64,000 bases of DNA, taken from NCBI GenBank assembly GCA_963728935.1, contig CAVSMC010000001.1, positions 1,612,001 through 1,676,000 of the forward strand. The letters run 5' to 3'. Of the stretch, positions 1 through 8,195 are shown one piece after another. The first letter of the stretch is position 1. The number at the start of each line of letters is the position of its first letter. The notes beneath the pieces were generated by a model. That model worked only from the letters and a program-made list of their open reading frames with translations, had not been told where the DNA came from and did not search any database. Made by a program: the position numbers and the translations under genes. The DNA is from CAVSMC01 sp963728935. GTDB taxonomy: Bacteria; Pseudomonadota; Gammaproteobacteria; Burkholderiales; Casimicrobiaceae.

Positions 1-436
1 GCTCGGTTGTGTCCCCCGTAAAACCGCGCTGTTGACTGGCCGCTTGATAGAACGTCAGCGTGTAGGTTACCCCGGGAGTCAGTCCCGTTACCAGGTAGTT
101 GAACCCGCTCGCAAAGATGGGATTGCCGTCCGCCTCGACCTCGTTGTAGCCCCCGGGAATCAACAGGGTGCTCGGACAACCGTAAGTGCTCAGATAAGTC
201 GGGCCGCAGGCGGTCGTTGGATCAGACGCGGAAGTGCCGGGAGCATCGATGAAGATCAGGCCGCTACCGCCCGTCCAGCCGACCGGATTCACGGCATTGA
301 AGGTATTCTTGGGTGCCGAGCCCGTGTAATCGAGAAAGTTGAGATTCAGCAGATTCGGAAGAGCAGGCCCCGCCTGCGCCGCACAAGCCAAGAGCGACAA
401 GGCACAGGATGCGGCGTATTTCACTAACCTAGTCAT
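1..436 (-). CDS. Exported protein, 3'-truncated by the window edge (possible PEP-CTERM-type)
   Basis: The frame is open from an ATG at 436 to the window start, giving 145 codons with no stop, so the C-terminus lies outside. A strong ribosome site (AAGGAG) sits 8 bases before the ATG. The first 22 residues have a basic start (MTRLVKY), a hydrophobic core and an AQA-type signal peptidase site, so export is likely. The mature part is rich in Gly, Thr, Asn and aromatic residues and carries a beta-sandwich-like stretch (GWTGGSGLIFIDAPGT, then TPGVTYTLTFYQAA). This resembles the carbohydrate-binding-like bodies of PEP-CTERM proteins. The sorting signal would lie beyond the window, so that assignment is inference. 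Confidence 0.72.
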   Translation of the reverse strand, partial: MTRLVKYAASCALSLLACAAQAGPALPNLLNLNFLDYTGSAPKNTFNAVNPVGWTGGSGLIFIDAPGTSASDPTTACGPTYLSTYGCPSTLLIPGGYNEVEADGNPIFASGFNYLVTGLTPGVTYTLTFYQAASQQRGFTGDTTE

Positions 437-791
437 AGCTCTATCTCCTTGGAAGACCGGGCCCGAACCGAGAACGATAACCAATCTCAGCGCTTTGGCT
501 GCAAAGGGCCTGACTAGCATGATTTGGACCAGAACCTAAACCATAACAATATCAATTGGTTGGGATGCGTTCGCCGAATTGGTTGTAAGACTTCCCGACA
601 TCGGCTCTCAGAACGCGCCCATGGACTGCGATAGGATTAAGGGCTGCGGAGATCCCCCCAGAGCCAAAGGAGTGGACTTGCCTAGCAGGCTCCCTGTCGC
701 GAAGTAACGTCGCCCTGCGGATGCGCGCTTGGGCTTACCACGCGACGGTGGGCAATCGGCGCCGACGTTTTGTCGAGCGGCACGCACCAGC
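437..791. other. Gene-free stretch
   Basis: I see no convincing gene here. The stretch holds the promoter side of the exported-protein gene (AT-richer bases around 535-560). Beyond that is sequence leading into the transposase remnant, with frame-broken reading frames and no ribosome sites. Base composition is less GC-rich than the core genome further right, in keeping with an accessory edge. Confidence 0.5.
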
Positions 792-956
792 GACTTGTAC
801 GATGAGCTGCGGCCGGGTGAGCCGTGTTCGATCGACGACGAGCGGTTCGCGGGGTTGATCCAAACCGCGCTGCACGCGATCGAAACCGCAGTGCCGCCCG
901 ATCTCGACGTCCACCTGATGGCAGACAACTATTCGACGCAAAAACACGCGAAGGTA
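792..956 (+). pseudogene. IS630-family transposase remnant with a large internal deletion
   Basis: The translated stretch begins DLYDELRPGEPCSIDDERF, which matches the linker and helix-turn-helix part typical of IS630 transposases (GLYDEPRPGAPR-type). It then passes directly into ETAVPPDLDVHLMADNYSTQKHAKV, the second catalytic block (DNYxTHK-type) of the DDE domain. A complete enzyme of this family has well over 100 residues between these blocks. Here the two are fused in frame at roughly IQTAL/HAIET, so the catalytic core is lost. Sequence after KHAKV no longer resembles the family. I saw no terminal inverted repeats. It cannot be active. Confidence 0.7.
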
Positions 957-1212
957 ATGACCACCGATCTTCGGAAAGGGATATTTTGAGCAGGGGGATG
1001 AAGCCGGTTACGGAACTTCAATCCGATGCGACCGGAGACCACCTGCTCGCGTTGATCTGCCCGAGCAACTGCGACGCGCTAATCCCCGTATCTTCGCGCC
1101 ATCTGAGCGTAAGTCGCTCGTCGAGCTCGCGCGGCTATTCGCCTACCCAGATTTTAGTCATGCGGGCGCATCACCATGCACGCACGAATCCAAGCCGGCG
1201 GTCGATGAAAGG

Positions 1213-1428
1213 TCATAGAAATCGAACCTGCGAGCTCGATAAGGCTCGCTTAGCGATCCACTCTTCCTCCAGCTCTACGCCTCCGAGGCCGTCGCGTTCG
1301 AACGCTTCCCTTTCCTTGACGCCCTGATCATGTTCTCTCGCCGCCATGCTCATGAGTGCGAACACAAGTATCCCCGCGTATGCGCCCAGCAGGAACATTC
1401 CAACCGCCCACCAGACCGACACCATCAT
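1213..1428 (-). CDS. Small single-pass membrane protein
   Basis: The product is 71 residues, with a clear N-terminal transmembrane helix (WWAVGMFLLGAYAGILVFALM) followed by an acidic and basic cytoplasmic tail (AAREHDQGVKEREAFERDG). Small proteins of this layout, with a GAYAGI-type glycine helix, are often predicted in proteobacteria and phages, but I cannot assign a family. Two adjacent ATGs are possible (1428 and 1425). A weak AAGAG ribosome site lies about 10 bases upstream. It lies in a gene-poor accessory stretch, and its role is unknown. Confidence 0.45.
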   Translation of the reverse strand: MMVSVWWAVGMFLLGAYAGILVFALMSMAAREHDQGVKEREAFERDGLGGVELEEEWIAKRALSSSQVRFL

Positions 1429-1774
1429 ATGAACGCTCTTTGCCGCACCCTATACGGACCGCTTTTCGGCATATTTTGTTAGGTTGCCGATACTTTCCGA
1501 AAGGCGGAGACGAAGTCCGAGTCGTGACACGCTAATGGCTAGGTAGGCTATCTGTCTGTCCGTTAACGGACGTATTTGCGCTGATGCGGGGACGCACGGC
1601 TGCGACACGATCTGCGCGACATCCCTCGGAAGCTCGCTGAGATTGCTTCGCCCGCGCAAGAGCGATTCCATACGTTGCGCCCAGAGAAACCGATCAGTTA
1701 TGATTCTTCGGTGCGACGTGGCGCTTGGCCACACTCACAAAGGGGTTTGCAAGCATTCAACAGGGTAGTTCGCA
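1429..1774. other. Gene-poor gap before the Crp-type regulator
   Basis: The gap presumably holds the promoter of the downstream regulator gene. A 94-codon frame exists on the minus strand (1450-1734), but it lacks a recognisable ribosome site and any domain I know, so I do not call it a gene. No RNA gene or repeat was seen. Confidence 0.4.
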
Positions 1775-2482
1775 ATGCCGATGCAACCCACTCCCCGGCA
1801 GAATCACCTGCTCGCGGCCCTTCCTCAAGCAGTCTACGAACGACTGCTACCGAATCTCGAACTGGTTCCGATGTCCCTCGGCGAGGTGCTGTCCACCTCA
1901 GGCGGCGAGTTGCCGTACGTCTATTTTCCGACGACCTGCATCGTCTCGCTCGTCTACGTCATGGCGAATGGTTCGTCGGCGGAGATCGCGGTGACGGGAT
2001 ACGAAGGCTTGCTCGGCGTTTCGCTCTTGCTTGGTGGCCAGACTACGCCAAACCAGGCGGTCGTCCAGAGTGCAGGCTATTCGTATCGGATCAGGGCAGA
2101 GGCAATCAAGCATGAATTCGAGCAGGGTGGGCCGTTGCAACATCTGCTGCTGCTCTACACACAGGCTCTGATTGCGCAGATGGCGCAAACCGCCGTCTGT
2201 AATCGGCATCATTCGCTGGACCAGCAACTGTGTCGCTGGCTGCTATTGAGTCTCGACCGCCTGCGCTCAGGTAACTTGACGATGACGCAGGAGTTGATCG
2301 CCAACATGCTCGGCGTGCGGCGGCAGGGCGTTGCGGAGGCGGCCGGAAATCTGCAGAAAGCAGGCCTGATCGATTATCACCGGGGTCACATCACCGTACT
2401 TGATCGCCCTGGATTGGAGGCGAGAGTCTGCGAGTGCTATGCGGTCGTCAAACGTGAATACGACCGTTTGCTACCTGCGTGA
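1775..2482 (+). CDS. Crp/Fnr-family transcriptional regulator
   Basis: The product is 235 residues, the usual length for this superfamily. Residues about 15-130 form a cyclic-nucleotide-binding-like beta barrel (LGEVLSTSGGELPYVYFPTTCIVS). A long dimerisation helix follows, then a winged helix-turn-helix of the Crp type near 170-215 (TMTQELIANMLGVRRQGVAEAAGNL). It has no N-terminal cysteine cluster, so it is not an oxygen-sensing Fnr. The divergent barrel suggests it may not bind cAMP in the classical way. A second ATG lies two codons downstream. It is convergent with the copper module, whose last gene ends at 2572. The ligand is unknown. Confidence 0.88.
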   Translation: MPMQPTPRQNHLLAALPQAVYERLLPNLELVPMSLGEVLSTSGGELPYVYFPTTCIVSLVYVMANGSSAEIAVTGYEGLLGVSLLLGGQTTPNQAVVQSAGYSYRIRAEAIKHEFEQGGPLQHLLLLYTQALIAQMAQTAVCNRHHSLDQQLCRWLLLSLDRLRSGNLTMTQELIANMLGVRRQGVAEAAGNLQKAGLIDYHRGHITVLDRPGLEARVCECYAVVKREYDRLLPA

Positions 2483-2571
2483 GGCGTCTGCCTGGGGTTT
2501 GGGCGCCTTGCCACTTAAGCTTCGCTTGCGCGCATCGCACGCGTATCCGTCGGGTCCTATCGTGCCCGCGC

Positions 2572-4377
2572 TCAGTGCCCGCGCCGGTGTGCGCTACGCT
2601 GCGGCGTGCGCGCGCCCTCGGCATCCAGCCTTCGAACCTGTTGCACGAGTTGGTCGGCGCGTTGCACGCCGCTCGCACCCCAGTGCGCGCGTAACCGTCC
2701 GTCGCGATCGATGAGAAACTCCAGGTGCTCGCGATCGGCGGATGCGACGTTGCGTCCGAAAAGCCGGTAAGTTTCGGCAAGTTCGGGCGAAGGCGCGGCC
2801 GCGATTTCCGCCAGGCGTGGGGCTTCCATCGCCGCTGCCGCATCGCCGCGCAACGGCACCGCGACGACGCGAAGACCGGCGCGCGCAAGGTCCGAAGCGG
2901 CCACCGCGAGCGCGAGCAGCCGCTCGCGCGATTGCGGCAGCGTATAGAGGACGAGCAGCGTCGCCGTTTGTACGTCATTGCCCGCGATGGATTGCTGCGG
3001 GCCGAGATCGATCTGATACGTGAACTCCGGCGCTTCGACATCGATTGTCGGCGTCTGGGAGCCATGCACGATGCTTGCCGCCGCGATCGTCTTCACGAAA
3101 TTCACGAGATCCCATCGCGACCGCTCGTCGAGGCTCGCGCCGAACGCGGGCATCGGCGTGCCCGAGACTCCATGCGTGATCCACCAGTACAGATCGCCGT
3201 CGCGGTGATCGAGCACGTGCTTCGAGGCGACATCGGCGGGCTTTGCCGCCAGCGCGCGGGCGGCGGGTCCGTCGCCGTGTCCTTGCGGACCGTGGCAACT
3301 CGCGCAATTCGTCTCGTACAGCGCCGAACCGCGCGCGACCGATGCGACGCTGTAGCGGACCGGCGGGCGCGCGTACGTCGTCGGATACGCGGGCGCGATC
3401 GACGGCAGCCGCCATCCGTCGAACGCTACGCGAAACGGAAATGGCCATGTTGGCTGGTCGTGCGCGGCCGGAACCGACACGCCCAGCAAACCGACGATCG
3501 CGAGGACCGCGACGCCGAGCGCGGCTTCCCGTCGTGCGTTACGCGCAATGCGCGCGGCGGCGTGGGCAGGCTCAACGCCGCGCGCGAGTTGCGGCGTCGA
3601 ACGCAACCGGTTCGCCGCCGCCAATGCCACCATGACGACGAACAGGGCGATCTTCGCGATCAGAAGGCCGCCGTATTCGGTGCCGAACAACGCCGGCCAG
3701 GATGCGACCAGATAGACGCTGTTCACGATGCCGGTCGCGATCAGAACGGCCACCGCGGCCATGCCGACAGCCGAAAAGCGCCGGATCAGCGCGTGCGCCT
3801 GCGCGGGAGCGGTCGTTACGCGCAGCGTCATGGCGAGCGGAACGAGTGCGCCAAGCCATGCGCCTGCCGCGATCAGATGCATCGCGTTGGCGGCGATGTG
3901 AACGACCTTGTCGGACCCGGTATCGGCGGCCGAGTGGCCGGCCGCCGCGAGCGTCGCAATGGCCGCGGCGCCGGCCACCGCGGCGGCTGCGTCGATGACG
4001 GCGCGATGCGCGGCAACAACCGAAGATCGGCGGATCGCGAGTAGCGCCGCAAGCGCGACGAGCAGCAAGAGCCGGGCAGACCAGACATGACCAAACGACG
4101 TGTCGCGAACCACTCGCCAAAGCGTCGAGTCGACGAACGCACGCGGGAGCGCAATGCCCGTCATCGCAGGGACCTGCAGCGCGAGCCACGCGAGCCACGA
4201 CAGGAGCGCGATGACGCCGCTGAAGTTCAACAGTGAGGCGATCGAACGACGAAGCGGCTGCATTGCGGCGTCGACGTCGAGGCGCCGACCCGCGATCGCC
4301 GTCACGAAAACGAGCGCGCCGAACGCCTGCGCGATCGCCACGTAGTGGACAACGCGGGCGGCGACGAGCGCGCTCAC
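2572..4377 (-). CDS. CopD-type copper membrane protein fused to cytochrome c and a redoxin-like domain
   Basis: This 601-residue inner-membrane protein has three parts. Residues 1-300 are a CopD domain with about eight membrane helices and the conserved histidines of the VVHIAANAMHLIAAG stretch (H160, H167). Residues about 340-435 are a class I cytochrome c with haem motif CASCH (C358, C361, H362) and a likely distal methionine in GTPMPAFG (M409). Residues about 445-590 look like a thioredoxin/SCO-type fold (LVLYTLPQSRERL, FLIDRDGRLRAHWG) but lack a CxxC pair. CopD normally carries copper across the inner membrane with periplasmic CopC. The fusion suggests coupling of copper handling to electron transfer. 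It follows copC by 22 bases and is the last gene of the module. Confidence 0.85.
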   Translation of the reverse strand: MSALVAARVVHYVAIAQAFGALVFVTAIAGRRLDVDAAMQPLRRSIASLLNFSGVIALLSWLAWLALQVPAMTGIALPRAFVDSTLWRVVRDTSFGHVWSARLLLLVALAALLAIRRSSVVAAHRAVIDAAAAVAGAAAIATLAAAGHSAADTGSDKVVHIAANAMHLIAAGAWLGALVPLAMTLRVTTAPAQAHALIRRFSAVGMAAVAVLIATGIVNSVYLVASWPALFGTEYGGLLIAKIALFVVMVALAAANRLRSTPQLARGVEPAHAAARIARNARREAALGVAVLAIVGLLGVSVPAAHDQPTWPFPFRVAFDGWRLPSIAPAYPTTYARPPVRYSVASVARGSALYETNCASCHGPQGHGDGPAARALAAKPADVASKHVLDHRDGDLYWWITHGVSGTPMPAFGASLDERSRWDLVNFVKTIAAASIVHGSQTPTIDVEAPEFTYQIDLGPQQSIAGNDVQTATLLVLYTLPQSRERLLALAVAASDLARAGLRVVAVPLRGDAAAAMEAPRLAEIAAAPSPELAETYRLFGRNVASADREHLEFLIDRDGRLRAHWGASGVQRADQLVQQVRRLDAEGARTPQRSAHRRGH

Positions 4378-4399
4378 GAGCGCAGACGGCGGGCGACGG

Positions 4400-4759
4400 T
4401 CACGGCACGACCGTGAACGTGAAATCGCCCTCGGTCACGTGCGCGTCTACGGAAAGCGCTCGCCAGACGACGCGATACGTCCCCGGCGCGAGCGGCGACA
4501 ACGACACGCGAACCACCGCGGGATCGCGCGCATCGACGCTCTTGTCGCCGCGATCGACTTGCCGCCCCTGCGCATCGAGCACTTTGAGCGTCGTGAATGC
4601 CGGCTCGAGCTCCTGCGTGAACCATAGCGTGACTGACGGTGGGGAGCCGCGCATTTGGCTCCCCACCGCCGGTGCGGCGTGATCGAGGAACGCATGCGCG
4701 ATCGCGGCGGAGCTCGCCGACATCGCGCACGCGAACGCAACGGCCAAGCGAAGCTTCAT
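4400..4759 (-). CDS. copC: CopC-type periplasmic copper-binding protein
   Basis: The product is 119 residues. A signal peptide ends near AIAHA, leaving a mature N-terminus with histidine (HAFLDHAAPAVGS). This is the typical CopC start, where the N-terminal His contributes to the Cu(II) site. The beta-sandwich core has the family hallmarks PPSVTLWFTQELEPAF and YRVVWRALSVDAHVTEGDF, the last supplying the conserved His and Asp. Length fits CopC. Its ATG overlaps the stop of the upstream outer-membrane gene by 3 bases, so translation is probably coupled, and copD-type follows at 22 bases. It carries copper in the periplasm, likely partnered with the CopD fusion. Confidence 0.88.
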   Translation of the reverse strand: MKLRLAVAFACAMSASSAAIAHAFLDHAAPAVGSQMRGSPPSVTLWFTQELEPAFTTLKVLDAQGRQVDRGDKSVDARDPAVVRVSLSPLAPGTYRVVWRALSVDAHVTEGDFTFTVVP

Positions 4760-5742
4760 CGGCGGTCGAACAGCGGTTTGCCGATCGACTTCGGGAAGAG
4801 GTCGTCGAGGTAGAAGTGCAGTTGCGCGATCACGCCCGTATGACTGCCACTTCGGCCGTTCACGGGAATGACGGCCTCGATTCCGAGCTGCATGTATCGG
4901 CCCGCCCACAAGAAGCCCGGGTTCACGGTTCCGGTCGTTCCGCCGCCCCCGCGGTCGAGCGGCGTCTCCATGACGAACTCGACGACGGGGATCACCCGAT
5001 TGAAGGGCTCGCGCCAGCCCATGTCGGCGACCGACGACTGCAGATAGGGAACGCTGTATTCGAGCGCAAAGCCCCATTGCAGAACGTCCGGATGGCGCTC
5101 GACCTCCTCTTCGCCTTCGTCGTTCACCGATCGGGTGCTCGAGCGGGTGGGAAAGGCGACGCCGATCGAACCGGTGAGCGCAAGCGGGCGCAGATATTTC
5201 GCTTCGTCGGGCAGGTCTCCGAAGCCCTTGCCGAAGAGGAGCCCGGGCGTGATCGCGCTGAACGATTCTCCAATCCGCTTTGCGCCCGTCCCGCCGACGT
5301 CCCAGTCGACGCCGACCGACACGATCGCCTCGCGCGCTTCGCTCTTCCACAATTGATACTTTGCGCCGAGCTCCAGATTGTCCAGGCCGCGTACCGTGTC
5401 GGCGTCCTCCGGCGCGATCCGTCGATAGCTCGTGCCGATTCCGATCGCGAAATCCGGTGTGATGCGTTTCGTGAAGTCGATCGACAGCGCCGACTCCGTG
5501 GCTGCCGGCTCGTCGCCCGACGCTGGCAGCTTGCGCCGCTCGAATGTTGGAATCGAAAGCTCGTCGGCGACGAAAGGGTCCTCCACGGCGAGCGTCGCCG
5601 GGAAGAACCGCTTGCCGATGATGCCGTGAGCGTGAACGGTGTTCGCGAGCGCCATGCTCGCGCCGAGCGCGGCCGAGATAGCCAGCGCGCGGATCGGCCG
5701 GACGCGCACGTCAGAAGCGGACGTTGCGGATGAAAGTCGCAT
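4756..5742 (-). CDS. Predicted outer-membrane beta-barrel protein of the copper module
   Basis: The product is 328 residues from the chosen ATG at 5742. That start is preceded by a perfect AGGAGG 7 bases away, while a longer frame reaching 5841 has no such site. An N-terminal basic stretch and hydrophobic signal (IRALAISAALGASMALANTVHAHG) precede a chain of alternating short beta strands typical of outer-membrane porin-like proteins (FAIGIGTSYRRI, LELGAKYQLW, GVIAQLHFYL). The C-terminus ends LFDRR rather than in a terminal Phe. It lies between the DUF2946 gene and copC in one operon. A role in metal export or envelope sensing is inference from context. Confidence 0.7.
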   Translation of the reverse strand: MRLSSATSASDVRVRPIRALAISAALGASMALANTVHAHGIIGKRFFPATLAVEDPFVADELSIPTFERRKLPASGDEPAATESALSIDFTKRITPDFAIGIGTSYRRIAPEDADTVRGLDNLELGAKYQLWKSEAREAIVSVGVDWDVGGTGAKRIGESFSAITPGLLFGKGFGDLPDEAKYLRPLALTGSIGVAFPTRSSTRSVNDEGEEEVERHPDVLQWGFALEYSVPYLQSSVADMGWREPFNRVIPVVEFVMETPLDRGGGGTTGTVNPGFLWAGRYMQLGIEAVIPVNGRSGSHTGVIAQLHFYLDDLFPKSIGKPLFDRR

Positions 5743-5868
5743 CGCAAGAGCCTCCTGCGGAAAGTGGCGGAGACGGCTCGTGCGCCATGGCACACGCCGC
5801 GGGAGCGCGAAGAGCGTCGTCGCGACGGTGCTTAACGGCAACCGGAGCCGTCGAGCGAAGCTGCGGGA

Positions 5869-6306
5869 TCAGGCGATGCGCGAGGGCGGCCCGCGGACGG
5901 GCGGAAGCGCTGCCACAGGTGTCGCGCGCTGCGACTCGGCGACCGCTCGCGGCAAAACCGAAGGTGCGATCTGCAACGCGACCGTCGGCGGTTCAGATGG
6001 CAGAAGCGCACATCGGGACAGATGCTTGAGAAGCTGACACGGCGCGCAGTCATGATCGGCCGGATGAGTCGGGCTTCCCGGGACATCGGATGCGTCGGCG
6101 TGATGATGCGAGTGCGCCTCGGCGCCGTCATGATCGTGCGCCGCGCCGTGCGCGGCGGCCGGCGCGATCCCTGCCATAACCCACGGCAATGCGCCGAGCG
6201 ACGGCCATGTCAGCGCGAGCAGCGTGTAGCACGCGACCCACGAACGCCAGCGCGCGCGGGCACTTGCGCGCCGCGCGCGTCGCTTCGGGTCAGACGACAG
6301 GTTCAC
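5869..6306 (-). CDS. DUF2946-like histidine-rich membrane/periplasmic protein
   Basis: The product is 145 residues with a basic N-terminus and a single hydrophobic helix (CYTLLALTWPSLGALPWVMAG). A His/Asp-rich stretch follows (HGAAHDHDGAEAHSHHHAD), then the motif DHDCAPCQLLKHLSRC. The CxxC within a short helix is what DUF2946 proteins carry near copper-export genes, and metal binding is a reasonable inference. The start used is GTG at 6306. A GGAA-type ribosome site lies upstream. The gene leads the copper module, 126 bases before the outer-membrane gene. Confidence 0.7.
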   Translation of the reverse strand: MNLSSDPKRRARRASARARWRSWVACYTLLALTWPSLGALPWVMAGIAPAAAHGAAHDHDGAEAHSHHHADASDVPGSPTHPADHDCAPCQLLKHLSRCALLPSEPPTVALQIAPSVLPRAVAESQRATPVAALPPVRGPPSRIA

Positions 6307-6428
6307 GAATGCGAGTGGCGTTCCTGACAGGCCGCACAGAATAACATTCGGAATCGTTCGGTCGGCAGCGATCGAAACGCGGTTCCGCGAGTCGGCAACT
6401 CGAGCGCGCTTTCATCCTCTCGCGGTCC

Positions 6429-6461
6429 GCATCGAGGGTGTCGGCCCCTCGATGCTCTTTT
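6429..6461 (+). terminator. Intrinsic-terminator-like hairpin in the divergent gap
   Basis: A perfect 10-bp stem (6429-6438 with 6446-6455) and a 7-base loop are followed by TCTTTT. Read on the plus strand this is terminator-like. No plus-strand gene precedes it, so it may end a small RNA or a leader transcript. On the minus strand there is no U tract. Confidence 0.5.
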
Positions 6462-6590
6462 CGCTTGAATGCCGTCGAGTCATGCGGTGATCGTACAATG
6501 GACCTTGTCGCACCGATCCGACGGGTGTGATGTCGGCGGGCAGGTGAAGGGGCCGTTCAACTGGTAGCTCAGCGCCAAGGGGTGAGTTCG

Positions 6591-6845
6591 ATGATCACGA
6601 AGCTCGACAAAGCGCTCAGGCGCGAGATCACCATAAACGGCGATCCCTACGTGCTGACGATTACGGCGGACGGACTTTCGCTGGTCCCCAAGGGCAAGCG
6701 CAAGGGCCATCAGCTCGCGTGGGATGCATTCGTAAACGGCGAAGCAGCGCTTGCGACCGCGCTCAACGCATCGCTCGTCGCGGGACCATCGGCGCGCGCG
6801 CCGCGGGCTCGCGCGTCCGCTGCGCGACGTAGCGCCCGCCGCTGA
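6591..6845 (+). CDS. Small uncharacterised protein
   Basis: The product is 84 residues. I chose ATG 6591 because AAGGGG ends 8 bases upstream, whereas a GTG nine bases earlier overlaps that ribosome site. The first 65 residues are orderly and probably folded (MITKLDKALRREI, YVLTITADGLSLVPKGKRKG, LAWDAFVNGEAALATAL). The last 20 are a basic Ala/Arg/Ser tail suited to nucleic acid or acidic-surface binding. I do not recognise the family. It is convergent with the HAD phosphatase, with 16 bases between the ends. Confidence 0.6.
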   Translation: MITKLDKALRREITINGDPYVLTITADGLSLVPKGKRKGHQLAWDAFVNGEAALATALNASLVAGPSARAPRARASAARRSARR

Positions 6846-6861
6846 TCAGCGCGCGATCGCG

Positions 6862-7809
6862 CTACCGAGCGCGGATCATCGATGCGAGATCGAAAAAGAG
6901 CTCGCCGAGCGCGAGCGAGTCGCCGAGCCGGACCGTTTCGAAGCGGCCCTTGAAGTCGAGCTCGGCGCCACCGACGATGATCGACAGTCCCACACCGGCC
7001 AGAAACGTGTCGAGCTCGGTATCGCCGGCGCCGATGCTCTGCTCCAAGTCCACGTCGAGCTGGCGTGCGATTGCGCGCGCGCCCGATAGCTTGTCGACGT
7101 TGCGCCGCGTGACGAAGCTGCTGCGCTTGGTGTGCTGATAGGCCATCCGCCGGTCCTGCGGAACGTCGACGATCAGAGCGAGCATGCAGATGTCTTCGGC
7201 ATGCAGCCGTTCGGATAACGCATCGAGCGGGATTGCCGTGACCTCCGAGGCGCTCGTGTATTTTTCTCGAAGCTCGGCGATGCGCGCGATCGCCGGCGTC
7301 CACAGCGACTCGCCCCGCGTCCAATCGCGCGGGTAGTAGAACAGCGCGATATCGTCGATGCCGCCGTCGCGCAAACCGCGTACGCCGGCGAGCAGCTCAT
7401 CGATGTCGGCGGCGGCGAGCGGAAACGCGTCGATCTCCTCGAATGCGAGCTGACCGGAAGCGTCGCTGACGATACGTCCGATCTGGCTGCCGTTGAGCGA
7501 AACCGTCGGCACGGGCGCGCCCGTGACGCGATACCACTCGCGGCCGAACGTCCGAATGACCGACAGCGGAAAGCGTAGCGAGTTGAGGATGATCGGTCGG
7601 CCAAGCTCGCGCAGCGCCTTCAATCCGGCTTCGACCGGCTCGGCGATGACGATGCGGCCTTGCCGTTCATGGACGGCGGTGCCATCGAGATCGGTGACGA
7701 TGCCGCCGCGTGTGTCGAATCGCGATGCCGCGAGGAAGTTGCGCAGCGCGCGAACGGCGTCTTCGGAAAGCGCTGCGCGTGGTCGCAACGCCGGGTCGTG
7801 CAGGCTCAC
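6862..7809 (-). CDS. HAD-superfamily (type IIB) phosphatase
   Basis: The product is 315 residues. It has HAD motif I (TDLDGTAVHE, near residue 40) with the two catalytic aspartates, motif II/III features between, and motif IV GAGDTELDTFL near residue 262. The large cap insertion between motifs II and III fits the IIB group, which includes sugar and sucrose phosphate phosphatases. The substrate cannot be named. It starts with GTG at 7809, and its first bases overlap the stop of the upstream DUF3606 gene by 4 bases, so the two are probably translated together. Confidence 0.82.
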   Translation of the reverse strand: MSLHDPALRPRAALSEDAVRALRNFLAASRFDTRGGIVTDLDGTAVHERQGRIVIAEPVEAGLKALRELGRPIILNSLRFPLSVIRTFGREWYRVTGAPVPTVSLNGSQIGRIVSDASGQLAFEEIDAFPLAAADIDELLAGVRGLRDGGIDDIALFYYPRDWTRGESLWTPAIARIAELREKYTSASEVTAIPLDALSERLHAEDICMLALIVDVPQDRRMAYQHTKRSSFVTRRNVDKLSGARAIARQLDVDLEQSIGAGDTELDTFLAGVGLSIIVGGAELDFKGRFETVRLGDSLALGELFFDLASMIRAR

Positions 7810-7994
7810 CGGCCTTTGGCTCGGTGAAGCTCGGCTTCGACGTCGGCGCGTCGGTTGCCAACCTTGTGTACCGCGGCTTCGATCTCCTCGCGCGTAGCGC
7901 CGAACGTCTTCATGGCCTCGCGTACTTCGTAGTCCTGGTCGAGATTGATGCGCGTGCGATCGGACATGCCGCGCTTGCTCGGATCGTCAGCCAT
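7806..7994 (-). CDS. DUF3606-family small protein
   Basis: The product is 62 residues from ATG 7994, chosen because AGGAG lies 8 bases upstream. A further start at 8030 has no ribosome site. The body matches the DUF3606 pattern: RINLDQDYEVREAMKTFG, then EEIEAAVHKVGNRRADVEAEL. These small helical proteins of unknown function are widespread in proteobacteria and often stress-linked. It is co-transcribed with the HAD phosphatase through a 4-base overlap. Confidence 0.8.
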   Translation of the reverse strand: MADDPSKRGMSDRTRINLDQDYEVREAMKTFGATREEIEAAVHKVGNRRADVEAELHRAKGR

Positions 7995-8195
7995 TGAGGT
8001 CTCCTGTCGTCGATGGATGTCGGACTGCAAAACACCGCGAAAGCAAGGCGAGTGCCATGACGAGGTTCGTCGCAGCGTCCGCCCAAATCCATGTTCGACC
8101 CTTCGATCGGGTTGCAGTTCTTACGGCGGCAGAAGCAGAATCTGCCCATCGAGCTGCTAAGATCGCACGATGACCTCCACAGGCACGATCAAGCC

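Noticed and set aside
1450..1734. 94-codon minus-strand frame
   Set aside because: No ribosome site and no family resemblance; possible but not supportable.
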